Below are positions 36,636 through 45,685 of a stretch of 64,000 nt of DNA, piece after piece. Origin of the DNA: Candidatus Phycosocius spiralis. Lineage in GTDB: Bacteria; Pseudomonadota; Alphaproteobacteria; Caulobacterales; Aquidulcibacteraceae. A program made the position numbers and the translations under genes. The number at the start of each line of letters is the position of its first letter. The first letter of the stretch is position 1. Below the pieces are notes generated by a model. That model saw only the letters and a program-made list of their open reading frames with translations. It was not told the origin of the DNA and made no database searches. The DNA is taken from assembly GCF_030158815.1 (NCBI RefSeq), contig NZ_BPFZ01000002.1:231732-295731 (forward strand), in the 5' to 3' direction.

Positions 36636-37508
36636 TTAACCTTCGCCCCGCAAGGAGGCAAAACTATAAAGCACCAAACCGCCCCAAATCAAAGCGAATG
36701 TCAGGCCGTGGGCGGGGGTGAAATGCTCGCCCAATACCAAGCCAGTGCAGAATTGCAATGTCGGCGCGATGTATTGGAGTAGACCCAAAGTGCTTAGCTT
36801 AAGCCCACGCGCGCCTTGAGCAAATAAGATCAAGGGGATGGAGGTTGCCGGGCCCAAAAGCAACAATAGCCCTGCCATAGTGGGTGTCCCACCCATGACA
36901 GGTCCGCCGGTTTGAAAGTGCCAAAACACAATGGTTAAGGCTGGTAAGAATAGAATGGCTGATTCCCAAAATAGCCCGGAAGCAGGCCCGACTGGGGCCA
37001 GTTTTCTTATCAAACCATAAAGCGCGAAGGAAAAGCCAAGCCCTATGGCAACAAAGGGAAACGCCCCAACCAGAAAGGTCTGATTGGCCACGCCAAGCCC
37101 TGCTAAAGTTAAGGCACCAATTTGCCACTTGGTCAATTTCTCACTGAAAAACGCCACACCCATGACAACATTGATCAAGGGATTGATGAAATAGCCGAGG
37201 CTTGACTCAAGGATCTTATCTTGGCCGACCGCCCACACATATAAGAGCCAATTGCCACCAATCAGTACGGCTGAAAGTCCTAAGAGAGCAAAGGTCCTTG
37301 GACTGACTTTTAAAGACTTAAAGCCGCCAAAAGCTAAAGCAGCCATAAAGGCGCAAGGCAGGGTCCATACGATTCGCTGCGCGGTGACTTCCAAGGACGG
37401 GATATTTGAGAATAGATGCAAAAAAGCAGGTAGCAGGCCCCATAGAATATAGGCCGACAGGGCCGCCCAAAGGGCTGACGGCAGCTTGGTAGGGGCGGTA
37501 TCGGACAT
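36636..37508 (-). CDS. rarD: EamA-family transporter RarD
   Basis: An integral membrane protein of 290 residues with ten hydrophobic segments, RarD group of the drug/metabolite transporter superfamily. ALSAYILWGLLPAF and the central FINPLINVVMGVAFFSE are typical. The transported substrate of RarD proteins is not established. The gene is convergent with ruvB and sits downstream of asd on the same strand, past a hairpin. Confidence 0.88.
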   Translation of the reverse strand: MSDTAPTKLPSALWAALSAYILWGLLPAFLHLFSNIPSLEVTAQRIVWTLPCAFMAALAFGGFKSLKVSPRTFALLGLSAVLIGGNWLLYVWAVGQDKILESSLGYFINPLINVVMGVAFFSEKLTKWQIGALTLAGLGVANQTFLVGAFPFVAIGLGFSFALYGLIRKLAPVGPASGLFWESAILFLPALTIVFWHFQTGGPVMGGTPTMAGLLLLLGPATSIPLILFAQGARGLKLSTLGLLQYIAPTLQFCTGLVLGEHFTPAHGLTFALIWGGLVLYSFASLRGEG

Positions 37509-37520
37509 TTAAAACTCAAA

Positions 37521-37551
37521 CAAATAAGGTGCGCGGCCCATTGGACCGCGC
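37521..37551 (-). terminator. Probable terminator of asd
   Basis: On the minus strand GCGCGGTCC and GGGCCGCGC flank a 3-nt loop (37531-37551, one G-U pair), followed by ACCTTATTTGTTT. It lies 22 nt past the asd stop and just before the rarD start. Confidence 0.45.
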
Positions 37552-37573
37552 TGGAAAAGGCAAAACGGGAAGC

Positions 37574-38614
37574 CTAGGCGCTGACCACTTCTAAGCGCTG
37601 TTGAAACACCCCGCGCTCAACCAAAAGCTGGGCGATTTGGATGGCGTTTAGGGCTGCCCCTTTGCGCAAATTGTCTGCCACCACCCACATCGCCAAGCCA
37701 TGCGCAACGGTAGGGTCGGTACGGATGCGCGAGACATAGACAGGAAAGTCGCCCACGCATTCAACCGGTGTCATATAACCGCCCGCCTCACGTCGATCCA
37801 AAACCACGAGGCCTGGGGCTTCTTCTAGGGCTTCGCGCGCTTGCTCTTCTGTGATCGGACTTTCAAACTCTATATGGACAGCTTCACAATGGCCAACAAA
37901 GACTGGCACACGCACCACAGTAGCGGTAACTTTGATCTTGGGGTCGAGTATTTTCTTGGTTTCGGCGGTCAGCTTCAACTCTTCGGACGTATAGCCATCC
38001 TCCATAAAGTCGCCTCCATGCGGGATCACGTTGAACGCGATCTGCTTGGGATAAACTTCTGTTTTGACAGGATCATTGACAAAGATACCCCGCGTTTGGG
38101 TCCATAGCTCATCCATGGCTTCCTTGCCGGTGCCGGACACAGATTGGTAGGTCGCTATCACCACACGGGTGATTTTAGCCAGATCATGCAAGGGCTTTAA
38201 GGCCACCACCAATTGCGCGGTTGAGCAATTGGGATTGGCGATGATCATCTTCTTTTTGTAATCCATCACCGCATCTGGGTTGACCTCAGGCACCACCAAA
38301 GGCACGTCGGGGTCCATCCGCCATTGGCTGGAATTATCGATGACGATGCAGCCTTGCGCCGCGATTTTTGGTGACCATTCCTTGGATGTTTTCCCGCCCG
38401 CACTCATGAGACAAATGTCCCAGCCGGAGAAGTCAAAATAGTCGAGCGCTTGGCATTTTAGTGTCTTGTTCCCAAAGGAAATTTCGCGGTTCATGGAGCG
38501 GCGCGACGCAATCGCGGCCACTTCAGCAACAGGAACATTCAACTCTGCCAATAATGCAAGCAATTCACGACCAACATTACCTGTTGCACCGACGACGGCG
38601 ACTCTCAATCCCAT
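37574..38614 (-). CDS. asd: Aspartate-semialdehyde dehydrogenase
   Basis: Asd reduces aspartyl phosphate to aspartate semialdehyde for lysine/DAP, threonine and methionine synthesis. The 346-residue protein has the N-terminal VAVVGATGNVGRELL dinucleotide site, SAGGKTSKEW, the catalytic Cys in ANPNCSTAQ, YQSVSGTGKEAMDEL, and RVPVFVGHCEAV with the substrate-binding Arg and His. Length and motifs are normal for the family. Confidence 0.95.
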   Translation of the reverse strand: MGLRVAVVGATGNVGRELLALLAELNVPVAEVAAIASRRSMNREISFGNKTLKCQALDYFDFSGWDICLMSAGGKTSKEWSPKIAAQGCIVIDNSSQWRMDPDVPLVVPEVNPDAVMDYKKKMIIANPNCSTAQLVVALKPLHDLAKITRVVIATYQSVSGTGKEAMDELWTQTRGIFVNDPVKTEVYPKQIAFNVIPHGGDFMEDGYTSEELKLTAETKKILDPKIKVTATVVRVPVFVGHCEAVHIEFESPITEEQAREALEEAPGLVVLDRREAGGYMTPVECVGDFPVYVSRIRTDPTVAHGLAMWVVADNLRKGAALNAIQIAQLLVERGVFQQRLEVVSA

Positions 38615-38665
38615 GATGCTTCTCCATGACGCCCTTCTAGCGCCTCTGATACCATCGGCAAAGGG

Positions 38666-40060
38666 CTAGATGGCGCGAAGGGCAGCTGTGCTCTGATCCA
38701 GTGACTTCTCGATTGTATCGATCATGAAATCGATCTGGTCGTAGGACACGATTAAAGGCGGGCACATGACGAGGCTATCGCGAATTCCACGCACCATCAG
38801 ACCATTTTGAATGCAAGCATCGCGCACGATTGGGCCTGCTTTGCCCTCTTTGCCGCCAAAGCGATGATTGGTCCCGGGTTCTGAGACGATTTCAACCGCC
38901 CCTAATAAGCCTTTAGAGCGCACCTCGCCTACGAGTGGGTGATCCTTCAATCGCTCCAGTGCTTTTGCAAGATAAGGGCCGGTCACATCGCGGGTGCGGG
39001 TAACAAGGTCTTCACGCTCAATGATCTCAAGGTTGCGCTCGGCAACAGCCGTACACATGGGGTGGCCTGAATAGGTAAAGCCATGGACGAAATCGCCACC
39101 TTTTTCGCGCAACACTTCAACGATGGCGCGGCTCACGATGGTCGCAGATATCGGGGCATAGCCCGATGACAATTGCTTGGCTGTCGTGATGATATCGGGG
39201 GTAAAACCAAAGGTGTTATGGCCAAACCATTGGCCGGTGCGACCAAAGCCACAAATCACCTCATCCGCAACCAGAAGAATATTGTATTTCTTGCAGATGG
39301 CTTCGACTTTTAGCCAATAGCCCTTGGGCGGGATAATCACCCCTCCTGCTCCTTGAATGGGCTCACCCACGAAAGCGGCGACATTATGGGGACCCACCTG
39401 CACAATACGATCCTCTATCTCTTGGGCACATCGGCATGCAAAAGCCTCCTCATCCTCGCCAAAACCTTCGTTGAACGAATAAGGCTGGATCACATGTTCA
39501 ATGCCGGGGATCGGTAAAGACCCAATGGCATGCATCGCACTCATGCCGCCAAGGCTGGCACCAGCGACGGTTGAGCCGTGATAGCCATTGCGCCGCGCGA
39601 TAAACACATTCTTATAGGGCTGGCCTTGCACCGACCAATAATGACGCACCATGCGAAACATGGTATCAATCGCCTCAGAGCCCGAAGAATTAAAGAACAC
39701 ATGTTGCAGCTCCCCGCCCGCAATGGCGGCGATCTTGGCGGCGAGGCGGACGGCAGGTGCGGTCGCTGTCTTAAAGAAGCTATTATAATAAGGCAGCTCC
39801 AGCATTTGCTCATAGGCGACATCAGCCAGCTCTTTACGGCCATAGCCGACACCCACGCACCATAGACCAGCCATGCCATCCAAATAGGCTTTGCCGTCAA
39901 TGTCCCAAAACTGGCAACCATCAGCACGCGTAATGATGCGCGAACCGCCGAGATCACGGATCTCACCATAATCGGCTTGGGCAGGCAAATGGTGAGCGAC
40001 ATCTAGACGGCGTAGCTCAACCGCATCATGATTGCGCAAAGCCAAAGTCGGTGGGGTCAT
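38666..40060 (-). CDS. Class III PLP aminotransferase (omega-transaminase type)
   Basis: A 464-residue PLP enzyme of the class III group that includes putrescine-pyruvate, beta-alanine-pyruvate and other omega-aminotransferases. Landmarks are DGMAGLWCVGVGYGRKEL near the N-terminus, FFNSSGSEAIDTMFRMVRHYW, RRNGYHGSTVAG, ADEVICGFGRTG, and TTAKQLSSGYAP with the PLP lysine. The YHGST and GFGRTG pattern is close to the putrescine/spermidine (SpuC-like) branch, but the amino donor cannot be fixed. It appears to be a single gene with a 200-bp gap to ctrA. Confidence 0.88.
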   Translation of the reverse strand: MTPPTLALRNHDAVELRRLDVAHHLPAQADYGEIRDLGGSRIITRADGCQFWDIDGKAYLDGMAGLWCVGVGYGRKELADVAYEQMLELPYYNSFFKTATAPAVRLAAKIAAIAGGELQHVFFNSSGSEAIDTMFRMVRHYWSVQGQPYKNVFIARRNGYHGSTVAGASLGGMSAMHAIGSLPIPGIEHVIQPYSFNEGFGEDEEAFACRCAQEIEDRIVQVGPHNVAAFVGEPIQGAGGVIIPPKGYWLKVEAICKKYNILLVADEVICGFGRTGQWFGHNTFGFTPDIITTAKQLSSGYAPISATIVSRAIVEVLREKGGDFVHGFTYSGHPMCTAVAERNLEIIEREDLVTRTRDVTGPYLAKALERLKDHPLVGEVRSKGLLGAVEIVSEPGTNHRFGGKEGKAGPIVRDACIQNGLMVRGIRDSLVMCPPLIVSYDQIDFMIDTIEKSLDQSTAALRAI

Positions 40061-40197
40061 GGTCGCTCTCCAGCAGGAAATTTGTTATAACAAATACCCC
40101 AACGAGGCTCAAGTGAAAAGCGATATCTGCAAATGCCCTACATGCATTATGCGAGACTAAAAATGTAGGTTTTCATCCATCCAAATTCACACTTTTT

Positions 40198-40225
40198 CCC
40201 CAAAAAAGCCTGCCGCGTGGCAGGC
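40198..40225 (-). terminator. Intrinsic terminator of ctrA
   Basis: On the minus strand GCCTGCC-ACGC-GGCAGGC (40208-40225) is followed directly by TTTTTTGGGG. It lies 35 nt past the ctrA stop. It is a textbook rho-independent terminator. Confidence 0.85.
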
Positions 40226-40259
40226 TCTCTTTACGGTTATGGGATAAAGGTGCTGTACT

Positions 40260-40961
40260 TTAAGCCGCTGCCGATTGCTCAGCTGGGGATGGATCGCGCA
40301 GTACATAGCCGCGGCCCCACACCGTCTCTATATGGTGTTGACCATCTGAGGAAGCTGCCAATTTTTTTCTGAGTTTACAGATGAACACGTCTATGATTTT
40401 CAATTCGGGCTCATCCATGCCGCCATAGAGGTGATTTAGGAACATTTCCTTGGTCAAGGTGGTGCCTTTGCGCAGGGATAAAAGCTCTAACATCTGATAT
40501 TCCTTGCCGGTTAGATGTACGCGCTGATTATTCACTTCAACGGTCTTTTGATCGAGATTGACACAGATATCGCCCGTGCGGATCATCGATTGTGAATGAC
40601 CTTTAGACCGGCGCACCACGGCATTAATACGCGCGACAAGCTCATCCTTATGAAACGGCTTGGCAACAAAATCGTCCGCGCCCACACCAAGGCCGCGTAC
40701 TTTGGTATCAATATCACTAGTCCCTGAGAGAATTAAGATCGGTGTGCCGACCCTGGCGTTGCGCAATTGCCGCAATACGTCAAAACCATTCATGTCAGGC
40801 AATGAAAGGTCTAAGAGGATGATATCATAATCATAGAGCTTGCCGAGGTCTACGCCCTCTTCGCCCAAGTCTGTGGTGTAAATATTGAAACCTTCCGATT
40901 TCAACATCAGTTCGATCGACTGCGATGTCGCGCTATCGTCTTCAATTAACAGAACCCGCAT
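40260..40961 (-). CDS. ctrA: Cell-cycle response regulator CtrA
   Basis: Master OmpR-type response regulator of the alphaproteobacterial cell cycle, controlling flagellum, division and replication genes. The 233-residue protein has a receiver domain ([20 protein letters not shown]) with the phospho-acceptor Asp51 in ILLDLSLPD and the conserved Lys in [10 protein letters not shown]. The DNA-binding domain follows ([51 protein letters not shown]). The C-terminus ends in three alanines, matching the Ala-Ala ClpXP degron of Caulobacter CtrA. It is divergent from fliI; the 258-bp region between holds TTAA half-sites. Confidence 0.95.
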   Translation of the reverse strand: MRVLLIEDDSATSQSIELMLKSEGFNIYTTDLGEEGVDLGKLYDYDIILLDLSLPDMNGFDVLRQLRNARVGTPILILSGTSDIDTKVRGLGVGADDFVAKPFHKDELVARINAVVRRSKGHSQSMIRTGDICVNLDQKTVEVNNQRVHLTGKEYQMLELLSLRKGTTLTKEMFLNHLYGGMDEPELKIIDVFICKLRKKLAASSDGQHHIETVWGRGYVLRDPSPAEQSAAA

Positions 40962-41036
40962 GGAGCCCCCTCCAACAAGCCCAAAAGGGCGGTCTAAGTA
41001 CTAACACACCACACCTAAGCTGATTTGCTTATATAT

Positions 41037-41119
41037 GGTTAACCGGTTTTTGCGGTTGGCCTGACTTTTTTCCATTTACTGATTATACATCTGCCGCATT
41101 CATCTTTACGACAGGTTAA
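41037..41119. promoter_or_regulatory. TTAA half-sites between ctrA and fliI
   Basis: GGTTAACC at 41037-41044 and GGTTAAC at 41114-41120 match the TTAAC half of the CtrA site (TTAA-N7-TTAA). No full-length site is present in the gap. Autoregulation and fliI control by CtrA are known in Caulobacter; here it is inferred. Confidence 0.35.
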
Positions 41120-41219
41120 CGCGAAGCATTTCAGAGGTCAGTTTATCAACCATATTCACGGATTTCTTCATTATGTTGAGAAAAGTGACTTACTTGTGCC
41201 CTTGAGAGTAAGATGACGC

Positions 41220-42596
41220 ATGCGACCAGAGGTACACCATTTGGGATCGACCCGCAGCCGGCTTGCTGATTTGGCCGAAACCTTGTCACGTCAAGACCAT
41301 ACACGCTATGAAGGCCGCATTGTTGCCGTTAAAGGGCTGATGGTGGAAGCCAGTGGTCCACCTCAGGCTATGGCGCTGGGTGCTCGCGCCACAGTCGAAG
41401 CAGCCGAAGGAGCTGCTCGGCTTGAGATTGTGGGTTATCGTGATGGTCGCGCCCTTCTCATGCCGTTTGAAACGGTAGAGGGGTTAAGGGCAGGGGCACG
41501 TTTGGTGTTTGAGGGCACTTCACCGATGATTTCACCCTCCCAATCCTGGCTCGGCCGAGTTGTTGATGCTTTTGGGGGCCCCGTAGATGGCGGCCCACCA
41601 ATGGCAGACGGTTCGCACCCACGCCTATTAAAGGGCATCCCACCCCCAGCACATACCCGGGTCCGCGTTGGCACCAGAATGGAAACTGGCATACGTGCTT
41701 TAGATGCCTTTTGTGCTCTGTGTACAGGTCAACGTATGGGTATTTTTTCAGGCTCGGGGGTAGGGAAATCCGTCTTAATGTCGCAACTAGCCCAAGGGGC
41801 CGCTGCCGATATTGTTGTCATTGGCCTGATCGGCGAACGGGGCCGCGAAGTCAATGAGTTTATAGAAGACACATTGGGGGTTGAAGGTCTGCGACGCTCA
41901 GTGGTAGTCGTGGCGACATCGGATGAAAGTAGTCTGAAACGGCGCCAAGCTGCCTATACCACCTTGGCGGTAGCCGAACATTTTCGCGATCAAGGACTCC
42001 AAGTTCTATGTCTCTTTGATAGTGTCACACGCTTTGCCATGGCTCAACGCGAAATTGGCCTCGCAACTGGGGAACCACCCACCACCAAGGGCTACACACC
42101 CACCGTTTTTGCTGAGCTGCCCAAACTTCTTGAGCGCGCAGGCCCTGGTGCACCCAATCCAAGCAGCATTGCAGGTTCCATCACGGGACTATTCACGGTT
42201 TTGGTTGATGGCGGTGATCATGATGAGCCGGTAGCAGATGCGGTACGTGGCATTTTGGATGGTCATTTGGTACTGGAGCGCGCCATAGCCGAGCGAGGTC
42301 GTTTTCCCGCACTTAATGTTTTAAAATCAGTATCTCGACTGATGCCAGAATGTCACAGCCCCGAAGAACAACTTTTAGTCAAAGACGCCAAACGTGCGCT
42401 TGCCGCTTACGCAGATATGGAAGAACTCATTCGTTTGGGGGCATATCGGCGTGGGGCCGATGCTACCACAGATCGTGCGATCGAATTGGCCGAACCCTTA
42501 GAGGCTTTTTTAACACAAGCCAAGCATGAACGCTCAACGTTTGAGGAGACTTTTGGGCGCTTGTCCGACATTCTACACGGACCAGCAACGCCTTAA
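41220..42596 (+). CDS. fliI: Flagellar export ATPase FliI
   Basis: FliI, 458 residues, is the ATPase of the flagellar type III export apparatus, related to F1-beta. Visible: FSGSGVGKSVLMSQLAQGA (Walker A), GLIGERGREVNEFIED, DSVTRFAMAQREIGLATGEPP (Walker B region) and PAGSITGLFTVLVDGGDHDEP-like SIAGSITGLFTVLVDGGDHD. It ends with the C-terminal helical domain. It is divergent from ctrA and followed by fliJ 101 bp away, the layout of Caulobacter relatives. Confidence 0.96.
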   Translation: MRPEVHHLGSTRSRLADLAETLSRQDHTRYEGRIVAVKGLMVEASGPPQAMALGARATVEAAEGAARLEIVGYRDGRALLMPFETVEGLRAGARLVFEGTSPMISPSQSWLGRVVDAFGGPVDGGPPMADGSHPRLLKGIPPPAHTRVRVGTRMETGIRALDAFCALCTGQRMGIFSGSGVGKSVLMSQLAQGAAADIVVIGLIGERGREVNEFIEDTLGVEGLRRSVVVVATSDESSLKRRQAAYTTLAVAEHFRDQGLQVLCLFDSVTRFAMAQREIGLATGEPPTTKGYTPTVFAELPKLLERAGPGAPNPSSIAGSITGLFTVLVDGGDHDEPVADAVRGILDGHLVLERAIAERGRFPALNVLKSVSRLMPECHSPEEQLLVKDAKRALAAYADMEELIRLGAYRRGADATTDRAIELAEPLEAFLTQAKHERSTFEETFGRLSDILHGPATP

Positions 42597-42697
42597 CATG
42601 CTAGACTAAGATCAATTTATACTTTCTACACAACAAAAGAGCGTTTTCTTAACCCCCCGTGGTATATGACCTGCGCGACAAGTAGGGAACAGCAAGA

Positions 42698-43117
42698 ATG
42701 AAGACCGGTTCGACGCTCATCAAATTGGCCAAGCATAAAGTCGACAGCGTTCAAATATTAATCAGTGCAGCTGAGCGCACACGCGAAGATATTGAACGCA
42801 AGAAAATTGAACTATTAGGCATTGAAAAGCGTGAGCTTGCACGCGCAGAAGCAGATGCAACTATGATCAGCCATTGGGTCGCTTATTCTAAAGTCCTGCA
42901 AGAGCAGCGCGCAAATCTGGATGCCTCCTTAGAAGGCGTTCAACGCCAAATTGATGCCTTGCGGGACGATCTGCAAGCCGCGTTTGAAGAGCAGAAAAAA
43001 TACGAGATGTTAGAGGAGCGACGCCTCAGTCGTATCAAACAATCCAAAGCCAAGCGTGAGCAGGCCTTTTTGGATGAGGCCGCCATGATCAGTGCGGCAC
43101 GTTCCAACCCCCTCTAG
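42698..43117 (+). CDS. fliJ: Flagellar export chaperone FliJ
   Basis: A 139-residue, almost entirely helical, highly charged protein. FliJ is the central stalk-like component of the FliI/FliH export complex and escorts export chaperones. Sequence similarity in this family is weak, so the call rests on the coiled-coil character (ERTREDIERKKIELLGIEKR, EQKKYEMLEERRLSRIKQSK), the length and its place after fliI. Confidence 0.88.
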   Translation: MKTGSTLIKLAKHKVDSVQILISAAERTREDIERKKIELLGIEKRELARAEADATMISHWVAYSKVLQEQRANLDASLEGVQRQIDALRDDLQAAFEEQKKYEMLEERRLSRIKQSKAKREQAFLDEAAMISAARSNPL

Positions 43118-43358
43118 AATCCCCTCCTCCTAGAATCATTACCGCGCGCCCCTATCCAGCCCGTGCAATAGTTACAATGTTCAAGATCGTGTTGCGCAGA
43201 CTTCGCCTAGCCTAAAACCGTCATATCTATGCATGACACTTCTGGTGATTTGCATCCCTGACCGCCTCACCCCCCGCGACGCGCTATTGTGATGGACGAA
43301 ATGGTCAAGTCTAAGCAAACCAAATCTGCGATAAAAAGAGATCGAAGCGACTAACCAA

Positions 43359-45020
43359 CTAACGAGCAAATTTCTGGAATTTAATCCGGCTTGGGATGAT
43401 CTCGGTTAAGCCCAGTCGGCGCTTTTTATCCTCTTCATAGGCTTGGAAGTTTCCTTCAAACCACTCAACATGGCTTTCGCCTTCATAAGAGAGAATATGG
43501 GTCGCTAAACGATCTAAAAACCAGCGATCGTGACTGATCACTACCGCGCACCCCGGCCAGACTTCCAACGCGTTTTCAAGCGCAGAGAGGGTTTCAACAT
43601 CCAAATCATTGGTCGGCTCATCCAACAATAAGACATTAGCACCCGAGCGCAAGGTTTTTGCCAAATGCACGCGGTTGCGTTCACCGCCAGATAAAAGGCC
43701 GACTTTTTTTTGCTGATCTGAGCCTTTGAAATTAAACGTGCCAACATAAGCACGAGACGGTACTTCGCGACCACCAACTTCAATGATATCAAGGCCACCG
43801 GAGATTTCTTCCCAGACATTTTTACGATCATCTAGGTGATCACGGCTTTGATCGACAAAACCAAGCTTAACACTTTCCCCAATGGTAATGGTCCCACCGT
43901 CGGGCATTTCTTGACCTGTAATCATCTTAAACAAGGTGGACTTACCCGCGCCGTTTGGGCCGATGACGCCAACAATGCCGTTTTGCGGCAGTTTAAAGGT
44001 GAGGTCTTTGATCAGCATCCTGTCGCCATAGCCTTTGGAGATGTTGTCAAACCGGATGACATTGGTACCAAGGCGAGGGCCGGGTGGAATTTGAATGGTG
44101 GCAAAGCTTTGCTTTTCACGCTCTGCTGCCTCTGCCATTTCTTCATAGCGGGCAAGACGGGCTTTTGACTTAGCTTGACGGGCTTTAGGACTTTGGCGAA
44201 CCCATTCCAATTCTTTTGCCATCATTTTGGACTTGGCATCGCTTTCACGCTCTTCCTGCGCAACGCGTTTGGCTTTTTGTTCTAGCCAGCTTGAATAATT
44301 GCCCTCATAGGGAATGCCTTTGCCGCGATCGAGTTCTAATGTCCATTTGGTTACTTGATCGAGGAAATAGCGGTCGTGGGTAACTAGGATCACGCACCCT
44401 GGAAATTCTTCCAAATGGTGTTGGAGCCAAGCCACCGATTCAGCGTCTAAATGGTTGGTTGGCTCATCCAGCATCATCATATCTGGTTTGGACAACAACA
44501 GTCGGCAAAGCGCCACACGCCGCTTTTCACCGCCCGATAACTTGGAAATATCAGCATTATTATCAGGACAACGTAAAGCTCCCATCGCCATCTCGATTTT
44601 AGCGTCAATATCCCACGCATCGGCTGCATCGATTTGCTCTTGCAGAGACGTCATTTCTTCCATGAGTTGGTCTGAATAATCTTCCGCCATTTTCATGGAT
44701 ACAGCGCCATAGCGGTCAAACAAAATCTTCTCAGGGCATTCGGCAATTACATTTTCCCAAACGGATTTTGTGGGGTCTAATTCGGGCTCTTGCGCCAAAT
44801 ACCCCATTTTAGTGCCTTGGGCCGGACGCGCTTCGCCAGTAAAGTCTTTGTCAAGACCTGCCATAATTTTCAACAAGCTGGATTTACCAGAGCCATTGAC
44901 GCCAACAACCCCAATTTTTGCATCTGGATAGAAAGACAACCAAATGTTCTCAAAAACTTTTTTTCCACCAGGATAAGCTTTGGTCAGTCCTTGCATTTGA
45001 AATATATGCTGATGCGCCAC
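43359..45020 (-). CDS. ettA: Energy-dependent translational throttle protein EttA (ABC-F)
   Basis: ABC-F ATPase of 553 residues that binds the ribosomal E site and gates early elongation with the ATP/ADP ratio. It has two nucleotide-binding domains: GVNGSGKSS with LSGGEKRRVALCRLL and MMLDEPTNHLD, and GPNGAGKST with LSGGERNRVHLAKTL and LLLDEPTNDLD. The arm region (about residue 95) and the P-site interaction motif linker between domains match EttA rather than Uup. Length matches the E. coli protein (555). Confidence 0.95.
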   Translation of the reverse strand: MAHQHIFQMQGLTKAYPGGKKVFENIWLSFYPDAKIGVVGVNGSGKSSLLKIMAGLDKDFTGEARPAQGTKMGYLAQEPELDPTKSVWENVIAECPEKILFDRYGAVSMKMAEDYSDQLMEEMTSLQEQIDAADAWDIDAKIEMAMGALRCPDNNADISKLSGGEKRRVALCRLLLSKPDMMMLDEPTNHLDAESVAWLQHHLEEFPGCVILVTHDRYFLDQVTKWTLELDRGKGIPYEGNYSSWLEQKAKRVAQEERESDAKSKMMAKELEWVRQSPKARQAKSKARLARYEEMAEAAEREKQSFATIQIPPGPRLGTNVIRFDNISKGYGDRMLIKDLTFKLPQNGIVGVIGPNGAGKSTLFKMITGQEMPDGGTITIGESVKLGFVDQSRDHLDDRKNVWEEISGGLDIIEVGGREVPSRAYVGTFNFKGSDQQKKVGLLSGGERNRVHLAKTLRSGANVLLLDEPTNDLDVETLSALENALEVWPGCAVVISHDRWFLDRLATHILSYEGESHVEWFEGNFQAYEEDKKRRLGLTEIIPSRIKFQKFAR

Positions 45021-45167
45021 GGGTTTTTCTCGCTATCATTAAGGTGAGTCTGTTGCATTGGGATTGCGTGCGGGCTTTTAGCTGACGCAAGCGCGAAGGG
45101 GAAGGGTTTTGAATGCGGTGACTTGAGGTTCCTAACGCAGCTGTCTATCGCAATACTTGCAACCAAA

Positions 45168-45196
45168 GCCCAAAGCCCAATGGCCCAAAGCCCAAT
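45168..45196 (+). repeat. 14-bp direct repeat before the PIN gene
   Basis: GCCCAAAGCCCAAT occurs at 45168-45181 and 45183-45196 (15-bp period), and each unit itself contains GCCCAAA/GCCCAAT. It lies between the divergent ettA and PIN starts. Confidence 0.55.
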
Positions 45197-45221
45197 AGAA
45201 AGCGTTCTTTGGATGAAGCAA

Positions 45222-45596
45222 ATGAAAGTTTTGTTCGACACGAACATTCTGATCGATCATTTAGCGGGCGTCTGCGAAGCAGGGGTTGAACTTAATCGTC
45301 ACTTTGGGGCTGCAATATCGGTCATTTCATGGGTTGAAATTATGACCGGGGTTGATGCAAGCCAAGAAGCAGCGGTCCGCCTATGGCTCGATCGATTTCA
45401 TCTTGTTCCCATAGATGCAGACATCGCTGTGTACGCTGCTGCTCTGCGCGCCGAACGCCGACTTGATTTAGCCGACGCCCTGATCGTGGCCACGGCGCAA
45501 GCCACAGGTCGGCTATTAATCACCCGCGACCTTAGGCTTGTTCATGAGACCGATGACCCACCCGTTCATCTGCCTTACGAGCTTTCAATAGATTGA
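45222..45596 (+). CDS. PIN-domain ribonuclease, VapC-like, without visible antitoxin
   Basis: PIN-domain protein of 124 residues with the expected acidic metal ligands: MKVLFDTNILIDHL, SWVEIMTG, RLDLADALIVATA and LLITRDLRLV. VapC toxins are tRNA or rRNA endonucleases. A VapB-type antitoxin normally precedes the gene, but the 200 bp back to the divergent ettA start hold no separate frame that could encode one; the next gene is eipA. ATG at 45222 starts the domain exactly; ATG at 45213 and an upstream TTG are in frame, and the upstream part is repeat-rich. It may be a solitary or orphan PIN nuclease. Confidence 0.82.
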   Translation: MKVLFDTNILIDHLAGVCEAGVELNRHFGAAISVISWVEIMTGVDASQEAAVRLWLDRFHLVPIDADIAVYAAALRAERRLDLADALIVATAQATGRLLITRDLRLVHETDDPPVHLPYELSID

Positions 45597-45623
45597 ATTC
45601 AAGCTCTATAACTCACTGATCTA

Positions 45624-45638
45624 TTAACCATAAACTAA
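45624..45638 (+). promoter_or_regulatory. Near-consensus CtrA binding site upstream of eipA
   Basis: TTAACCATAAACTAA matches TTAA-N7-TTAA with one difference (CTAA) and contains the favoured TTAACCAT half. It is 48 bp before the eipA start. Known: Brucella eipA transcription is CtrA-dependent. Here the link is inferred. Confidence 0.5.
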
Positions 45639-45685
45639 TCATGTTAGGGTTGAAATGGGAATTGGGGTGATTTTGGAGCCACAAG

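Noticed and set aside
43181..43369. 62-codon minus-strand frame between fliJ and ettA
   Set aside because: Its end overlaps the ettA stop region and the peptide is not protein-like; no ribosome site.
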